A DNA stretch of 64,000 bases, taken from assembly GCF_900129875.1 (NCBI RefSeq), contig NZ_FQXC01000002.1, positions 620,001-684,000 on the forward strand. The letters are read 5' to 3'. How positions within the stretch are numbered: position 1 is the stretch's first letter; each line of letters begins with the position of its first letter. Under the pieces are notes generated by a model, which worked only from the letters and a program-made list of their open reading frames with translations, did not search any database and had not been told where the DNA came from. The DNA is from Marivita hallyeonensis. GTDB lineage: Bacteria; Pseudomonadota; Alphaproteobacteria; Rhodobacterales; Rhodobacteraceae. Of this stretch, positions 23,884 through 32,840 are shown in pieces. A program made the position numbers and the translations under genes.

Positions 23884-25542
23884 TCATTCACCTGGTGATA
23901 GCTCGACGAGACTTGTGATTTCCGGGGCGCCCAACTGGTTTTCGGGGCTCACGGCGAATGCCGCCAACAGATCATCGCGGTCGAATTCGGGTGTTCCGAG
24001 CGCGTTTACCCAGAAAGCGATGCCGTCGGCGTCACCGTCGCGATCTAGAGCATTCCGGTAGATCAGCTCAACGAATGCCTGGTCCGACAGCGTTTCTACG
24101 GGGCCGCCAATTCTACCTTCGAATTCAGCGCTGGCGAGGAAGAATTGCGCGATGTCGACGATCGAGACCAAGTCCGCTTGTTCCGGAAGTTCCTGGAAGA
24201 GTGCGTCGATCCAGAAGTTGAGACCGGGCAGGTCGGGAAAGCGGTCGAAGGCAGCATCGTAAAGGTAGGCGACCGTGCGCGCTTGCAGGTCTGTTGCGCT
24301 CAAATCGCTTTCCAGCACGCGCATGGTAATCGTACCGATATCGGTCGCGCCACTAAGGTCTTCCACGGCGTATTCGAATGAGTCCAGACCGGTAAAGGCA
24401 ACCGGTGCGGCATAAGACAGGCTACCGTCGCTGTTTCGCAGGACGATACCACCAGCGTTCGTCAAGAGCCCGGCTCCAGTCGGGGTTTCAAAGCTGAACC
24501 CCGGTCCGCTTGCAGTCAGAGGTCCCACCGACAGAGGGTCGCCGTCCGGATCGGTATCGTTTGCGGTTGGGTCGAAGGCAAAGACCGGCGTGAAGGCGGC
24601 ACTCGAGACCATGTCGTCCCGTGCGACCGGCGGAGCGTTGGTGTCCGTGTCGTCCTCCGGAACCGGGGGCGTGTCATCCTGCATGACAGGCGGAATGGTG
24701 ACCTCAAGGATACCGACGGAAAAGGTCACGGTGCCGTCGGGCGTGGCGCCGGTCGTCACATCGTCCAGCAGAACCGAGACTTGGAGTTGCGCCGGGACGG
24801 CGCTGTCCAAGGTGGTCCCCTTGCGCAGAAAATGCGACCCGTCAATCTGGAAAAGACCGGCATCGCGGCCCGAGAGGGTCAGTATGTTCGTCCCAAGCGC
24901 GTCATCCATGATGACGATGTCGGCGATCTTGATCCGGACGCTGGTGTCGATGTCTTCCGCGAGTTGGCTCACGACGTTCGCGAGCGTGAGTTGGGGCGGG
25001 TCGTTCGCATCCGTGATCGCGAGCACGAGGCCTTCGGACCCTTTGAGACCCGTGAAGGCGGGATCGTCGAGGGTGACGGTGACCTCAAGCTGCGGATCGG
25101 TCTCGAAATCGAGCGCCTTCCCTGCCGAGAGATAAAGCACGTCACCGTCGATCTCGAAACGGCCCGCATCGGCCCCCGCCAGCGCCAGCGTGTTGGTGCC
25201 AAGCGCATCATCGGTCACGACGATGTCCGCGATCTTGATGCGGGCGGTTGTGTCGGCGGCCTCCGAGAGGTTGCCGAGAACATTGGCGAGCGACAGCACG
25301 GGGGCTTCGTTCACGTCCGTCACCGCGAGGCTCAGGTCCGCGCTGGCCTCCGGGCCGGTTCCGATGGCCGGATCGTCCACCGACACCGTCACCGAAAGGC
25401 CAGGGTCGGTTTCGAAATCGAGCGTCGTGCCTGACCTGAGGAACACCTCCATCCCGTCCAGCTGGAACGCGGCTGCATCCGCGCCGCCGAGGCTCAGGTC
25501 ATTCGTACCTATCCCGTCATCCGTGACGACCACGTCCGCCAC
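23884..25542 (-). CDS. Cadherin-like repeat/DUF4214 surface protein, C-terminal part of a frameshifted gene
   Basis: This 552-codon frame holds three successive repeats of about 90 residues (each with V[KV]IADIVVxDDxLGTN...L.GxDAG.F.IDG), an Ig/cadherin-like module with DPDGDPLSV, and a C-terminal DUF4214 region (TVAYLYDAAFDRFPDLPGLN; YRNALDRDGDADGIAFWVN). DUF4214 modules are common in secreted S-layer-like and type I-exported proteins. The frame lacks a natural N-terminus: its first residues continue the reading of the gene at 25557-27233 after a one-base shift within CTCTGTCTCTG around 25575-25590. It probably belongs to one gene of about 1,235 codons. Confidence 0.82.
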   Translation of the reverse strand: MADVVVTDDGIGTNDLSLGGADAAAFQLDGMEVFLRSGTTLDFETDPGLSVTVSVDDPAIGTGPEASADLSLAVTDVNEAPVLSLANVLGNLSEAADTTARIKIADIVVTDDALGTNTLALAGADAGRFEIDGDVLYLSAGKALDFETDPQLEVTVTLDDPAFTGLKGSEGLVLAITDANDPPQLTLANVVSQLAEDIDTSVRIKIADIVIMDDALGTNILTLSGRDAGLFQIDGSHFLRKGTTLDSAVPAQLQVSVLLDDVTTGATPDGTVTFSVGILEVTIPPVMQDDTPPVPEDDTDTNAPPVARDDMVSSAAFTPVFAFDPTANDTDPDGDPLSVGPLTASGPGFSFETPTGAGLLTNAGGIVLRNSDGSLSYAAPVAFTGLDSFEYAVEDLSGATDIGTITMRVLESDLSATDLQARTVAYLYDAAFDRFPDLPGLNFWIDALFQELPEQADLVSIVDIAQFFLASAEFEGRIGGPVETLSDQAFVELIYRNALDRDGDADGIAFWVNALGTPEFDRDDLLAAFAVSPENQLGAPEITSLVELSPGE

Positions 25543-25556
25543 CTTGACGCGCGTGC

Positions 25557-27233
25557 TCAGGTCCGTGTCTTCGGCAGAGACAGAGTGACCGGCGTCAGGG
25601 CAAGGGTCGGCGGCAGGTTCGGCGGCGCGCCGGAGATGGTGACATTCACAACGCCCGTGGCGGTTTCACCGTTGCTTTCGCGGATGGTGTAGGCAAAGCT
25701 GTCGGTTGCGGTCGCGCCATCGGCCAGGCCCGCGAAGGCGGTGCCGGTGTCGTACTGCACGCGACCGTTGCCCAGATCGGTCACGTCGCCTTGCGTTCCG
25801 GTCAGGTCGAGGCTGGCAAAGGTCACCGGCCCCTCGCCATCGCTGTCGTTGTCCAGAACGTCGATCTCGCGGGTTTCCGATTTGGACAGCGCTATGGCGT
25901 CATCCTCGGCCACCGGGGCCGGGTCGTCGGTCACGGTGATCGAAAACAGCGGTTGCGCGAATAGCCCGCTGCTGTCCGTAACCCTGATGCCCACGAAATA
26001 GCGGTTGTCACCGTCGAAATCCGCGGGTGCCTCGAAATCCCGCGCTGTACAGAAGGACAGGAGCCCCGTGACCGGGTCGATGTCGAAGACGTCCGCATCG
26101 GTGGTCGCCGTGTCGATGGTGTAGACGAGCCTCGCGCCTTCGGTATCCGCGTTGTCGACAGCGGACAGGTCCGCGATGGTCAACACACCTTCGCGGACCT
26201 CAAAACTCCTGGGGCTGGAGAAGGCCGGCGGTGTGTCCGACGCGGTGATCGCGATCATGCCTGCGTCTACGATGAAGGCACCGTCCGAGAGGGTGACGGC
26301 AATGGTACCGAGATCGGTGTCGCTCGACGTGAACGGCTGAAAGCTGACCCCGCCCGCGTCGAGGAACGCGTCGAGCGCGTCAGCGGTGCCGGTGAGCGAC
26401 ACGCTGCTTCTGACCAACATGCTGTTTTTGGCCACCGTGACCCCACCGCCCGACGTTGCGCTGGCATAGCCCAGGTCCGGGGTGAGGGTCAGCGTCAGGA
26501 TCTCGGTCGCGTCGTCACCTTCGATGTCGATGGCAGCCAGGTCGAGCGGTGCCGTGACCTGCGTCAGGCCGAAGAGTTCCGTCGGCAGGCCGGTCAGAGT
26601 GGGGGCGAGGTTGGACGTGGCGGTGACAGCGAAATCGAAGCTCGACGAGACGTTGTCGGAATCCCGAGCGGTCACCGTCACGGTCCGTTCCCCCTCACTG
26701 CCGGGCGTCAGCAACAGGCCACGTAATGCCGCCGAGCCCGCATCGTCGGTCGGAACCATGCGCACGGGCCTGACGTCGATCTCATCGACAAACCCGAAGT
26801 CCTGCCTGACGCCTGTCAACCTGAGGCTCGCGGTGCCCTCTCCGGTGATCGTGAAGACTACGCGGCCGGTCGCGTCATTGACAAGCGTGTCGCCGTTACG
26901 GACCAGAAAGCCGTCGCGCCAGGGCAGACGATCCGCGATCGACAGGGCGTCGTCCATAACGCTGGACGTGATATCGAGTTGCAGCAGGAGCGTTTGGTCA
27001 TTGTCTGAGAGTTCGGCGGTATCAAAGACATTTACGGCAATACCGGTCGGGCGAAGATTGGCAGAAGCTGTTGCGTCAAGCTGAGGAGCATCATTGGTGA
27101 TCTCCAGCGTGGATCCGGACGAGGGCGTGGTCAGTAAGCCGCTGAAGTAAAAGGCATAGTCACCGGTGCCCGGATGTTTATAGGTTAGGTTCTCAAGAAG
27201 GAACTCAACGAGACCTGCGTCAAAGGTCGTCAC
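25557..27233 (-). CDS. Cadherin-like repeat surface protein, central part of a frameshifted gene
   Basis: This 558-codon frame contains cadherin/VCBS-type modules. Examples are LVYTIDTATTDADVFDIDPV with LLSFCTARDFEAPADFDGDN, DNDSDGEGPVTFASL and AFAGLADGATATDSFAYTI. It is acidic, lacks cysteine-rich or enzymatic motifs, and ends in a misfit tail LSLPKTRT where the frame shifts into the downstream part. Its own start is a GTG that falls inside the continuation of the upstream frame, so it was not originally a start. It fits a large calcium-binding adhesin-like protein. Confidence 0.82.
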   Translation of the reverse strand: MTTFDAGLVEFLLENLTYKHPGTGDYAFYFSGLLTTPSSGSTLEITNDAPQLDATASANLRPTGIAVNVFDTAELSDNDQTLLLQLDITSSVMDDALSIADRLPWRDGFLVRNGDTLVNDATGRVVFTITGEGTASLRLTGVRQDFGFVDEIDVRPVRMVPTDDAGSAALRGLLLTPGSEGERTVTVTARDSDNVSSSFDFAVTATSNLAPTLTGLPTELFGLTQVTAPLDLAAIDIEGDDATEILTLTLTPDLGYASATSGGGVTVAKNSMLVRSSVSLTGTADALDAFLDAGGVSFQPFTSSDTDLGTIAVTLSDGAFIVDAGMIAITASDTPPAFSSPRSFEVREGVLTIADLSAVDNADTEGARLVYTIDTATTDADVFDIDPVTGLLSFCTARDFEAPADFDGDNRYFVGIRVTDSSGLFAQPLFSITVTDDPAPVAEDDAIALSKSETREIDVLDNDSDGEGPVTFASLDLTGTQGDVTDLGNGRVQYDTGTAFAGLADGATATDSFAYTIRESNGETATGVVNVTISGAPPNLPPTLALTPVTLSLPKTRT

Positions 27234-27580
27234 CGCAAGAAAAAAAACGTGCCGGAATCGAAGGAGATTTCCCCGATCTTTTCACCCGTCGCGGCGAGAG
27301 TGATGTCGCCGTCTTCCGCCTTGTCCGGCGTGGTTGAGTTTATCAGACGATATGCGACCCCATTATGATTGATGAGGCCCAGACCCAGAAAGGTCGGAAA
27401 GTAGAGTGCTGGCTCCAGAGTTGTGTAGTCGTCTCTCGTCATCTGACCCCACACAACGTCGACACCTGAGCCGCCGTCATCTTCAATGGTGACGTCCGAA
27501 AACACCTTGAAGGTCACGACGTCAACACGGTCGAAATTGACAGTCGATAGGTCGTTCATAGTGGCTGTAAAGCTGCTCAT
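27230..27580 (-). CDS. N-terminal part of the same surface protein, cut at a T8 tract
   Basis: From ATG 27580 (MSSFTATMNDLSTVNFDRVD) a 116-codon frame ends TFFFLR at a stop next to a run of eight T on the coding strand (A8 at 27240-27247). Adding one T, or removing two, would continue the reading as FFLAVTTFDAGLVEFLLENL into the central part. There is no signal peptide, consistent with type I-like export of such proteins. The homopolymer suggests slipped-strand phase variation; a sequencing error must be excluded. Confidence 0.72.
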   Translation of the reverse strand: MSSFTATMNDLSTVNFDRVDVVTFKVFSDVTIEDDGGSGVDVVWGQMTRDDYTTLEPALYFPTFLGLGLINHNGVAYRLINSTTPDKAEDGDITLAATGEKIGEISFDSGTFFFLR

Positions 27581-27926
27581 CGGCTCAAGCGCTCCAACAT
27601 GAGGCAAGAGCGCGAAGAACGGGTATTTGTTTGTTACCTGCGCGCCGAATACCGGAGAAAATCAAAACTGTATCCTCACTTCGCGGGGCTCAGCATGTCG
27701 GGGTGGCGGGCGCATCTGTTTCGGGGACCGAAAGCAGCGACGCCCAATCCAACCCCGGACACGCGCTGCGCAGGATCAAACCGGCCTGTCGTCTGCGCCG
27801 AGGCGGAAAGGCTCCGCCGGATCGTCCCGAGGTCGGGATCTTAGCGGCGTGGCCTTGTTCGCGCCGCAGGTTCTCAGACAAGAAAACTCTTGCAAAGCGA
27901 ATGGCTTACGGCAAGCCGACGGACAG

Positions 27927-27958
27927 AAAATGATAACTCTTTCCAAAAATGATAACTC
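27927..27958. promoter_or_regulatory. Two 13-bp direct repeats near the surface-protein promoter region
   Basis: AAAATGATAACTC occurs at 27927-27939 and again at 27946-27958, a 19-bp period, in the 400-base gap between the surface-protein gene and the end of the AraC-type gene. Direct repeats of this spacing are typical of AraC-family binding sites, and an AraC-type gene is immediately upstream. The gap otherwise holds no recognisable gene. Confidence 0.4.
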
Positions 27959-27986
27959 GGAACGCCACCACTGTGGCGCGGATGCC

Positions 27987-28905
27987 TCAGCCCTGCCGCG
28001 TGCGCTGCCGTGTCTCGGTGGGGCTTTCGCCGAACTCCTGCCGGTACGCGCGGGTGAAGTTGCCGAGATGGGTATATCCGCAGGCAAAGGCTATGCTTTT
28101 GACCGTCTCGCCCCGCCCAAGTGCGTCGCGCGCCCAGATCAGCCTTGCGCGGCGGTGATAGGCCTTAAGGGTCAGGCCGATCTCGGCCCGGAAGACCCGC
28201 CGCGCCATTCCGTCGCCCAAACCGAAACGCTCAAGCAGAGCGTCGGTGCCAAGAGGCGCCAGCGGGTCCGCGTCGATGGCCTGCCTGACCTGCCGCGCCG
28301 CTTCGCCACGGCGCCGGGTCGTCCGCGATGTCCGAGCCGTTTGTCAGTGCGCTGTAACTTTCCAGCGCGTCGGCTAGAAACTCCATAGCCATGGCCTCGG
28401 CCTTCAACCCGGCAATGCCGTTTTCCCGGCTCAGGTCGTGCAGAGCCTCCGCCTTGCCGCGCATCTTCGGACCCGCTGGAACGGGAACCGCCATATTCAC
28501 TGGGTCGCCCATCGCCATCAGCCGCATCATCGGTGCGTTGTCGTTGGGTGCATGCAGGACGGTCAGGTCGTGGTGGTACATCGCCACGCACACATGTTTG
28601 AGTGTCTGCCCCGCTTCGACGCGCAGGCGAAACCCGGGCGTGTCGCAGCGGATGATGGACATTCCGTTCTCTGACCAGAACGCCGCGCGGCCATCGCCCA
28701 TCAGGATCGTTGCCTCGCCGCTCAGGAAGTATTGCGCCGAGATGTGGATTCCGGCGGGGTCCGCATGAAAGTGGAACTCTGTGGGCCTCTGCGCAAGGAT
28801 CTCGGACGTGAGGACCATGGCCCCGCCCGCGAATGTTCGGAACCGCAACCCGTCATCCTTGTTCGCAACAAACATCTTTGCGGTGTCAACGATTGCATAA
28901 GTCAT
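27987..28905 (-). pseudogene. AraC family transcriptional regulator, frameshifted
   Basis: The N-terminal frame (from MTYAIVDTAK at 28905) runs to about 28300 as a cupin-like sensor domain. The C-terminal frame then reads IDADPLAPLGTDALLERFG and the AraC DNA-binding domain: MARRVFRAEIGLTLKAYHRR, then IAFACGYTHLGNFTRAYRQEFG. The two frames join by a one-base shift in a GC-run near 28300-28325. The helix-turn-helix part alone could be translated only from an internal start. It probably regulated the neighbouring surface-protein gene. Confidence 0.75.
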
Positions 28906-28926
28906 GAACTTGGTCTCCATGAACAC

Positions 28927-29100
28927 GGGCCGCGTCTTTCCTTGACGTCGCCCATCGCAATGACTTCTTCCCGTCGGACTACATTAAGGGACGATGATCA
29001 GAATCGGAGACCCGTCAAGATTGATTCACCCTCAATCTGATCATCCCCTGGCCGGGACTGAACACCTTGACGTGATGCATGACGCCTGTCTGGCGGTATC
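28927..29100. other. Gap before the IS remnant
   Basis: No gene is recognised. The part next to 28905 should contain the promoter of the AraC-type gene. Confidence 0.3.
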
Positions 29101-29109
29101 TATGTGCCA

Positions 29110-29500
29110 GCGCGCGATCAAGCCGATGCATTGTGCAAAGCCACGACGCGACCAATCAGGGGCTTTGCCACGTTCAAAACGGTTGCCCATCGGTCAACAG
29201 ACGCGGACCTGAAGGTCGGACAGCTGTGAATCCAACAGTCCAAGGGCACAAAGAACGCGCTATTGCGTTCGTTCCCCGTGCTCGGAGCGATCGCCAAATT
29301 GCCAAGCGTCCAATCCATAGGCGGGCGTGAGGAAAGGAGTCCGACAACACCGACGCGACGTCCCGTAAGGCGACAACAGTCGCGGTTGCCAACAAGTTCA
29401 CCGAGATCGCTTGGGGAATCACGTTCAAGCAAGGCATCTATAGACAAGCTTCCACGCCCCGATCCGAACACTGCGTTTCGCTGAAACCACGACCACGAAG
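29110..29500 (+). pseudogene. Degraded insertion-sequence transposase, probably IS110 family
   Basis: A plus-strand reading around 29359-29452 gives TSRKATTVAVANKFTEIAWG followed by ITFKQGIYR. This resembles the C-terminal end of IS110/IS1111-type transposases (ALANKNARIAWAL...YR). The upstream part is broken by shifts and stops. The debris ends near the truncated boundary repeat at 29.67 kb and may be responsible for its truncation. Confidence 0.45.
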
Positions 29501-29669
29501 GCCAAGCTTTACCGCGATGGTGAAGGTGAACGACTGGATATCCACCAGTCAGAAAGCCCGTGTCCGTCAGCGGGCCGCAACCGCGCAACGTTGATCCAGC
29601 GGTCGGTACCGTGCATCCCGTAAGGGTCCGTAGGAAAATGCTGCAATCCAAAGCCGGTTTAGGCGCAGA

Positions 29670-29735
29670 CTAGAGGCGCGCTACCCTACCCCGTGCAAAG
29701 ACAGGTAGTTGGCGGAGTTTGGGTGGGGTTGCAGT
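29670..29735 (-). repeat. Truncated island boundary repeat (copy E, outer block only)
   Basis: The block GCTACCCTACCCCGTGCAAAGACAGG (quoted in parts: GCTACCCTACC, CAAAGACAGG) with TTGGCGGAGTTTGGGT matches the outer part of copy B at 13094-13139. The dusA-like part is missing and replaced by IS debris. As in copy B, a toxin-antitoxin locus (here decayed) follows directly, which supports homology. Confidence 0.6.
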
Positions 29736-29811
29736 AAAGCGAGTGCAAGACTGTAGCCCTCAATTCCAACAAATTTTGTAATATGTGGCGCGCTTGACTG
29801 GTCTTCTCCCT

Positions 29812-30075
29812 CGCCCAGACTCTCGATCGATACCTAGCCGGAAGAACGCCAGAAGCTAATGGCCATTGCTTCTTTCACTGGACAGAACATTAAGGACTCG
29901 TCCTGGGCAGAGATCTCGGCGATAGCCTTGCCCTCGACGGCATAGGCGAAAACGAAATTTTCAAGGCGTTGGTGAACTTCTTGGATCCCAGAGTAGAACA
30001 GCCACGACGCAGCCAGATTTCCGGCAAGTCTGGTGAGGATATTTGGCGCGAAGAACGCAAGTGCGCCGGGTTTAA
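29812..30075 (+). pseudogene. Decayed ParD-like antitoxin
   Basis: The DNA follows the antitoxin gene at 13225-13491 closely: CCCAGACTCTCGATCGA is identical, and later blocks match with substitutions, stops and indels (for example an in-frame TAG soon after the start region and a tail TTTCCGGCAAGTCTGG matching TTTCCGGCAAGTCCCT). The start codon is lost. It is clearly a dead paralogue of the island 2 antitoxin. Confidence 0.7.
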
Positions 30076-30082
30076 CTTACGC

Positions 30083-30420
30083 CATGCCCGGTTATCAGAT
30101 TAACCTTGCATCGGAGGAGGACCTCCAGGCAACTGGAGGTAAACGCTCGTCTCCTGGAGCCGTGAACAAACTGACAAGCATCATGACCAGATCGAGAATT
30201 GCCTCGATTTGGTCGGGTGCGCTCACAATCATTTCAGAGGTTGCCCTACAGGATCTGCGTACATCGGTGCCAGCATCACTGGTTCTTCTGGACCGCCCTC
30301 CATCAGCGCCGTCCAACACGAGTATGAACGATGTGCTGCGAAGGCCGAAGGGGCGACTCCAGGAGCCTTCCTGAATTTCAGTCGCACGCTGGATATCGTC
30401 TGGTTGCCGAAGGTTGAATG
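30083..30420 (+). pseudogene. Decayed ParE-like toxin
   Basis: The frame begins MPGYQINLASEEDLQATG, parallel to MASYDLTLAAEEDLRDIW of the intact toxin at 13500. It then breaks, although DNA blocks such as ATTGCCTCGATTTGG and GACCGCCC still align with the intact gene. It is located directly after the dead antitoxin. An inactivated toxin is the usual fate of duplicated type II modules. Confidence 0.65.
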
Positions 30421-30595
30421 AGGCACACAGTGACGAAGCAAATACGCGCGGCCCAATCGCCAAGCCAGTGTTTATGCCATGCATTTATTCCTATACTCCA
30501 GATCCGGCGAAAACAGCACACGCGCCAAATATTCACGCCTTGTAACGTGAAATTGCATCAAACGTGGCGCTCGGACACGGCGTCGTTCTTCGGCA

Positions 30596-31471
30596 TTAAC
30601 GATCATTTCGGATTTTGGCTGGGGACGTGCCAAAGGCACTTTGAAATGATCGGGTCATATGCGACTGATCTGAAAATCCGCACTCCCTTGAGATTTCTGA
30701 AATTGGCTTGTTGGTTGCAATCAATTGCGCTTTTGCACGCTCCAATCGAAGGTCTCGTGCGAATGCATGAACTGCTTTTCCGGTCTCTTGGCGAAAGGAT
30801 TTTGCAAACCAGGACGGGCTCATGGCAGCGATGTCGGCAAGCTCGGCGACGCTGGGCTTGGAGGCGAGATTGTCTTCCAGATGGGCAATCGCGCGTTCAA
30901 TACGCGGGCCGTTGCCACGCGCCGATACCAATCTTTGCGGAGCTCGTCCGACGGTCATGCAACGTCGCACCATCGCAAGAGCGAGGGTTTCCAGGTACAC
31001 GGGGTCGCGATCACCAAATCGGATATGCTCGATCATTAGCGTACTGATTTGCGCCGCAGACGCATCACGCCGCCCATACGCCATATCAGGCATTTCCCAA
31101 AACCCATCATACGCCTCGGCATCGAGCTTCGACAGAACGCCGTCGTCGAATTCGAGGACAATTTCCCAATCGAAGTTGCGAGCCTGCAAATCAAGCGAAA
31201 TACCTTTTGCGAACATGTCGAAAGCGCATCCATTCAGGACTGCGCCTTGGTAATCCGTACCTTCGACGCGCTGATAATCGACCGCAGATCGAGATCCGAA
31301 GGGCTGAACATTGAGAAGGGTCTTGTTTGTCTTGATCTCGAATGAAACGTGCCCGGGAGGTAATGCCATCAACGTGATGCCAGCGCGATCCAAACGTTGT
31401 TCCTTATGAACAAAGCTTTGCGCGAGCCCCTCGGTGCCCTTGGCATTCGCGAATATGTCATTCGTGTCCAT
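30596..31471 (-). CDS. AraC family transcriptional regulator
   Basis: A 291-residue regulator with an about 180-residue sensor part and a complete C-terminal double helix-turn-helix: AIAHLEDNLASKPSVAELAD, MSPSWFAKSFRQETGKAVHA, and ISRECGFSDQSHMTRSFQSA. It starts at ATG 31471. A 21-bp tandem repeat lies about 150 bases upstream. It is convergent with the toxin-antitoxin remnant and divergent from the small ORF at 31744. The regulon is unknown. Confidence 0.9.
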   Translation of the reverse strand: MDTNDIFANAKGTEGLAQSFVHKEQRLDRAGITLMALPPGHVSFEIKTNKTLLNVQPFGSRSAVDYQRVEGTDYQGAVLNGCAFDMFAKGISLDLQARNFDWEIVLEFDDGVLSKLDAEAYDGFWEMPDMAYGRRDASAAQISTLMIEHIRFGDRDPVYLETLALAMVRRCMTVGRAPQRLVSARGNGPRIERAIAHLEDNLASKPSVAELADIAAMSPSWFAKSFRQETGKAVHAFARDLRLERAKAQLIATNKPISEISRECGFSDQSHMTRSFQSAFGTSPAKIRNDR

Positions 31472-31623
31472 GTCGGCCTCCGGTCAGGCGTATCTTCAGG
31501 GTAAATGCATCTGGTCGTAGGTCAAGTTAAGGCCGTTCTTTCGACACCGTGGACAAGCTTTGTGCACGTCGCACGAGCCGCGCAAAAAAGAGCAAAAAGC
31601 CGAAATCGGCAAACCGCGACGAC

Positions 31624-31665
31624 AAATCCAGTCGCTCCGTTCAAAAATCCGATCGCTCCTTTCAA
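31624..31665. promoter_or_regulatory. 21-bp tandem direct repeat, candidate AraC-family operator
   Basis: AAATCCAGTCGCTCCGTTCAA (31624-31644, here in two parts: AAATCCAGTCG, CTCCGTTCAA) is followed immediately by AAATCCGATCG, CTCCTTTCAA (31645-31665). The two copies agree at 18 of 21 positions. Direct repeats spaced exactly two helical turns are the classical binding arrangement for AraC-family proteins. They lie between a divergently oriented araC-type gene and a small ORF. Confidence 0.5.
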
Positions 31666-31743
31666 GCCACACATCGCGCAACTGGCTAACTCTTCACGCA
31701 GCAAAGACTGAAGCAGACTTGGTCAACTCGAAAGGATGCTCGC

Positions 31744-31854
31744 ATGACCCTGATCTATTCGCCGAAGATCCATAACGCGATGAAATGCATGATCGTCATT
31801 CTGTGCCTCACGCTGGCTCAAGCCGGAACAGCCGCACTGATCTTCGCACGTTGA
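31744..31854 (+). CDS. Candidate small membrane protein (36 residues)
   Basis: An ATG at 31744 with a GAAAGGA ribosome-binding site eight bases upstream opens a 36-codon frame. It contains one strongly hydrophobic segment (MKCMIVILCLTLAQAGTAAL) and ends IFAR. No homologue was recognised. The good start context and position about 80 bases after the tandem repeat make expression plausible, but the evidence is limited to this. Confidence 0.4.
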   Translation: MTLIYSPKIHNAMKCMIVILCLTLAQAGTAALIFAR

Positions 31855-31914
31855 AAGTTGGGCTGTTTTCCACCTCGTACGGGAAGGGCTATTAAATTGC
31901 TTCTGATCGATCAT

Positions 31915-32820
31915 TCACCGTGTATGTGTTTCTTCACTCATATCGACCATCAGATCGAGAAATGCACGGACAGCGGGAATTTCAGCGCGTTTTGGCGGAA
32001 AAGCGGCGTAGATCTCGATATCCGGACCGGAAAACTCTGGAAACAGTCGCGCCAATTCACCGGACAGAACTTTCCGGTCCCCGAAGATCGCAGGCAAAAA
32101 AGCGACTCCTTTGCCGGATGCAAGGATGCCAAGCGCGACGCTTGGATCGCCGACAAAACACATCGGTGCCGCATCGAGCCGAAGCCGCCGCCCATTCGTG
32201 TCCTGCATTTCCCAATCAAGAGGCGCACCTGGAACGTCAATCACGATGCGCCCCAGTTCCTTGATCTCGGCTTTCGTGAACGGCTTGTCCTGGCAGTCCG
32301 GCGGCCCGTAGAGACCGAAAGTCGAGGCGATCACGCGTCGTGTGATGAGATAGGGCTCGTCTGGTCGACCAAGCCGCAAGACAAGGTCCAAATCTTCCTC
32401 CAGCGGGTCCGGGCCGTGTCCAGTTACCTTCACGCGCACTGTGACCTTCGGGTACAGCCGAGAAAACTCGCCGATTATCGGACCCAAAATCTGTTGCGCG
32501 GACAGCGCGCTGGCGGCTATCCGCAATTCGCCTTCCGGCTCGCCGGATGCGCGCCGCAACACGTCGTCGGCGGTCGCACCCGCTTCGGTCGCAGCTTTGG
32601 CCGCAGGCAGAAGCATCTCACCGGCTTGCGTCAATTTGAGACCGGTCGACTGCCGGTCGAACAACGGAATCCCGGCTTGATCCTCGAGCCGCGCAAGACT
32701 TCGCGACAAAGTTGCCTTTGGCACTTCAAACCGGCGTGCGGCGGCACTTAAGCTGCCCGCTTCGTACAGAAAGAACACGATCCGCAAGTCTTCAAGGTTC
32801 ACCATGATCGCCTTTGCCAT
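31915..32820 (-). CDS. LysR family transcriptional regulator
   Basis: A 301-residue regulator with the N-terminal winged helix-turn-helix (YEAGSLSAAARRFEVPKATL, then SRSLARLEDQAGIPLFDR) and a LysR substrate-binding domain containing LRIAASALSAQQILGPIIGE and DLDLVLRLGRP. ATG 32820 follows an AGAAGG ribosome-binding site. It faces the DoxX gene divergently, with a 16-bp palindrome in between, so it likely regulates itself and DoxX, and perhaps the following RND operon. Confidence 0.92.
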   Translation of the reverse strand: MAKAIMVNLEDLRIVFFLYEAGSLSAAARRFEVPKATLSRSLARLEDQAGIPLFDRQSTGLKLTQAGEMLLPAAKAATEAGATADDVLRRASGEPEGELRIAASALSAQQILGPIIGEFSRLYPKVTVRVKVTGHGPDPLEEDLDLVLRLGRPDEPYLITRRVIASTFGLYGPPDCQDKPFTKAEIKELGRIVIDVPGAPLDWEMQDTNGRRLRLDAAPMCFVGDPSVALGILASGKGVAFLPAIFGDRKVLSGELARLFPEFSGPDIEIYAAFPPKRAEIPAVRAFLDLMVDMSEETHTR

Positions 32821-32840
32821 TGCCACGCCTTCTTTGAATC

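Noticed and set aside
24590-27084. Long plus-strand frames opposite the surface-protein gene
   Set aside because: They mirror the codon pattern of the minus-strand gene in GC-rich DNA and have no recognisable domains.
28927-30420. Intact transposon in island 4
   Set aside because: Only broken IS110-like fragments are readable; no complete transposase frame or terminal repeats were found.
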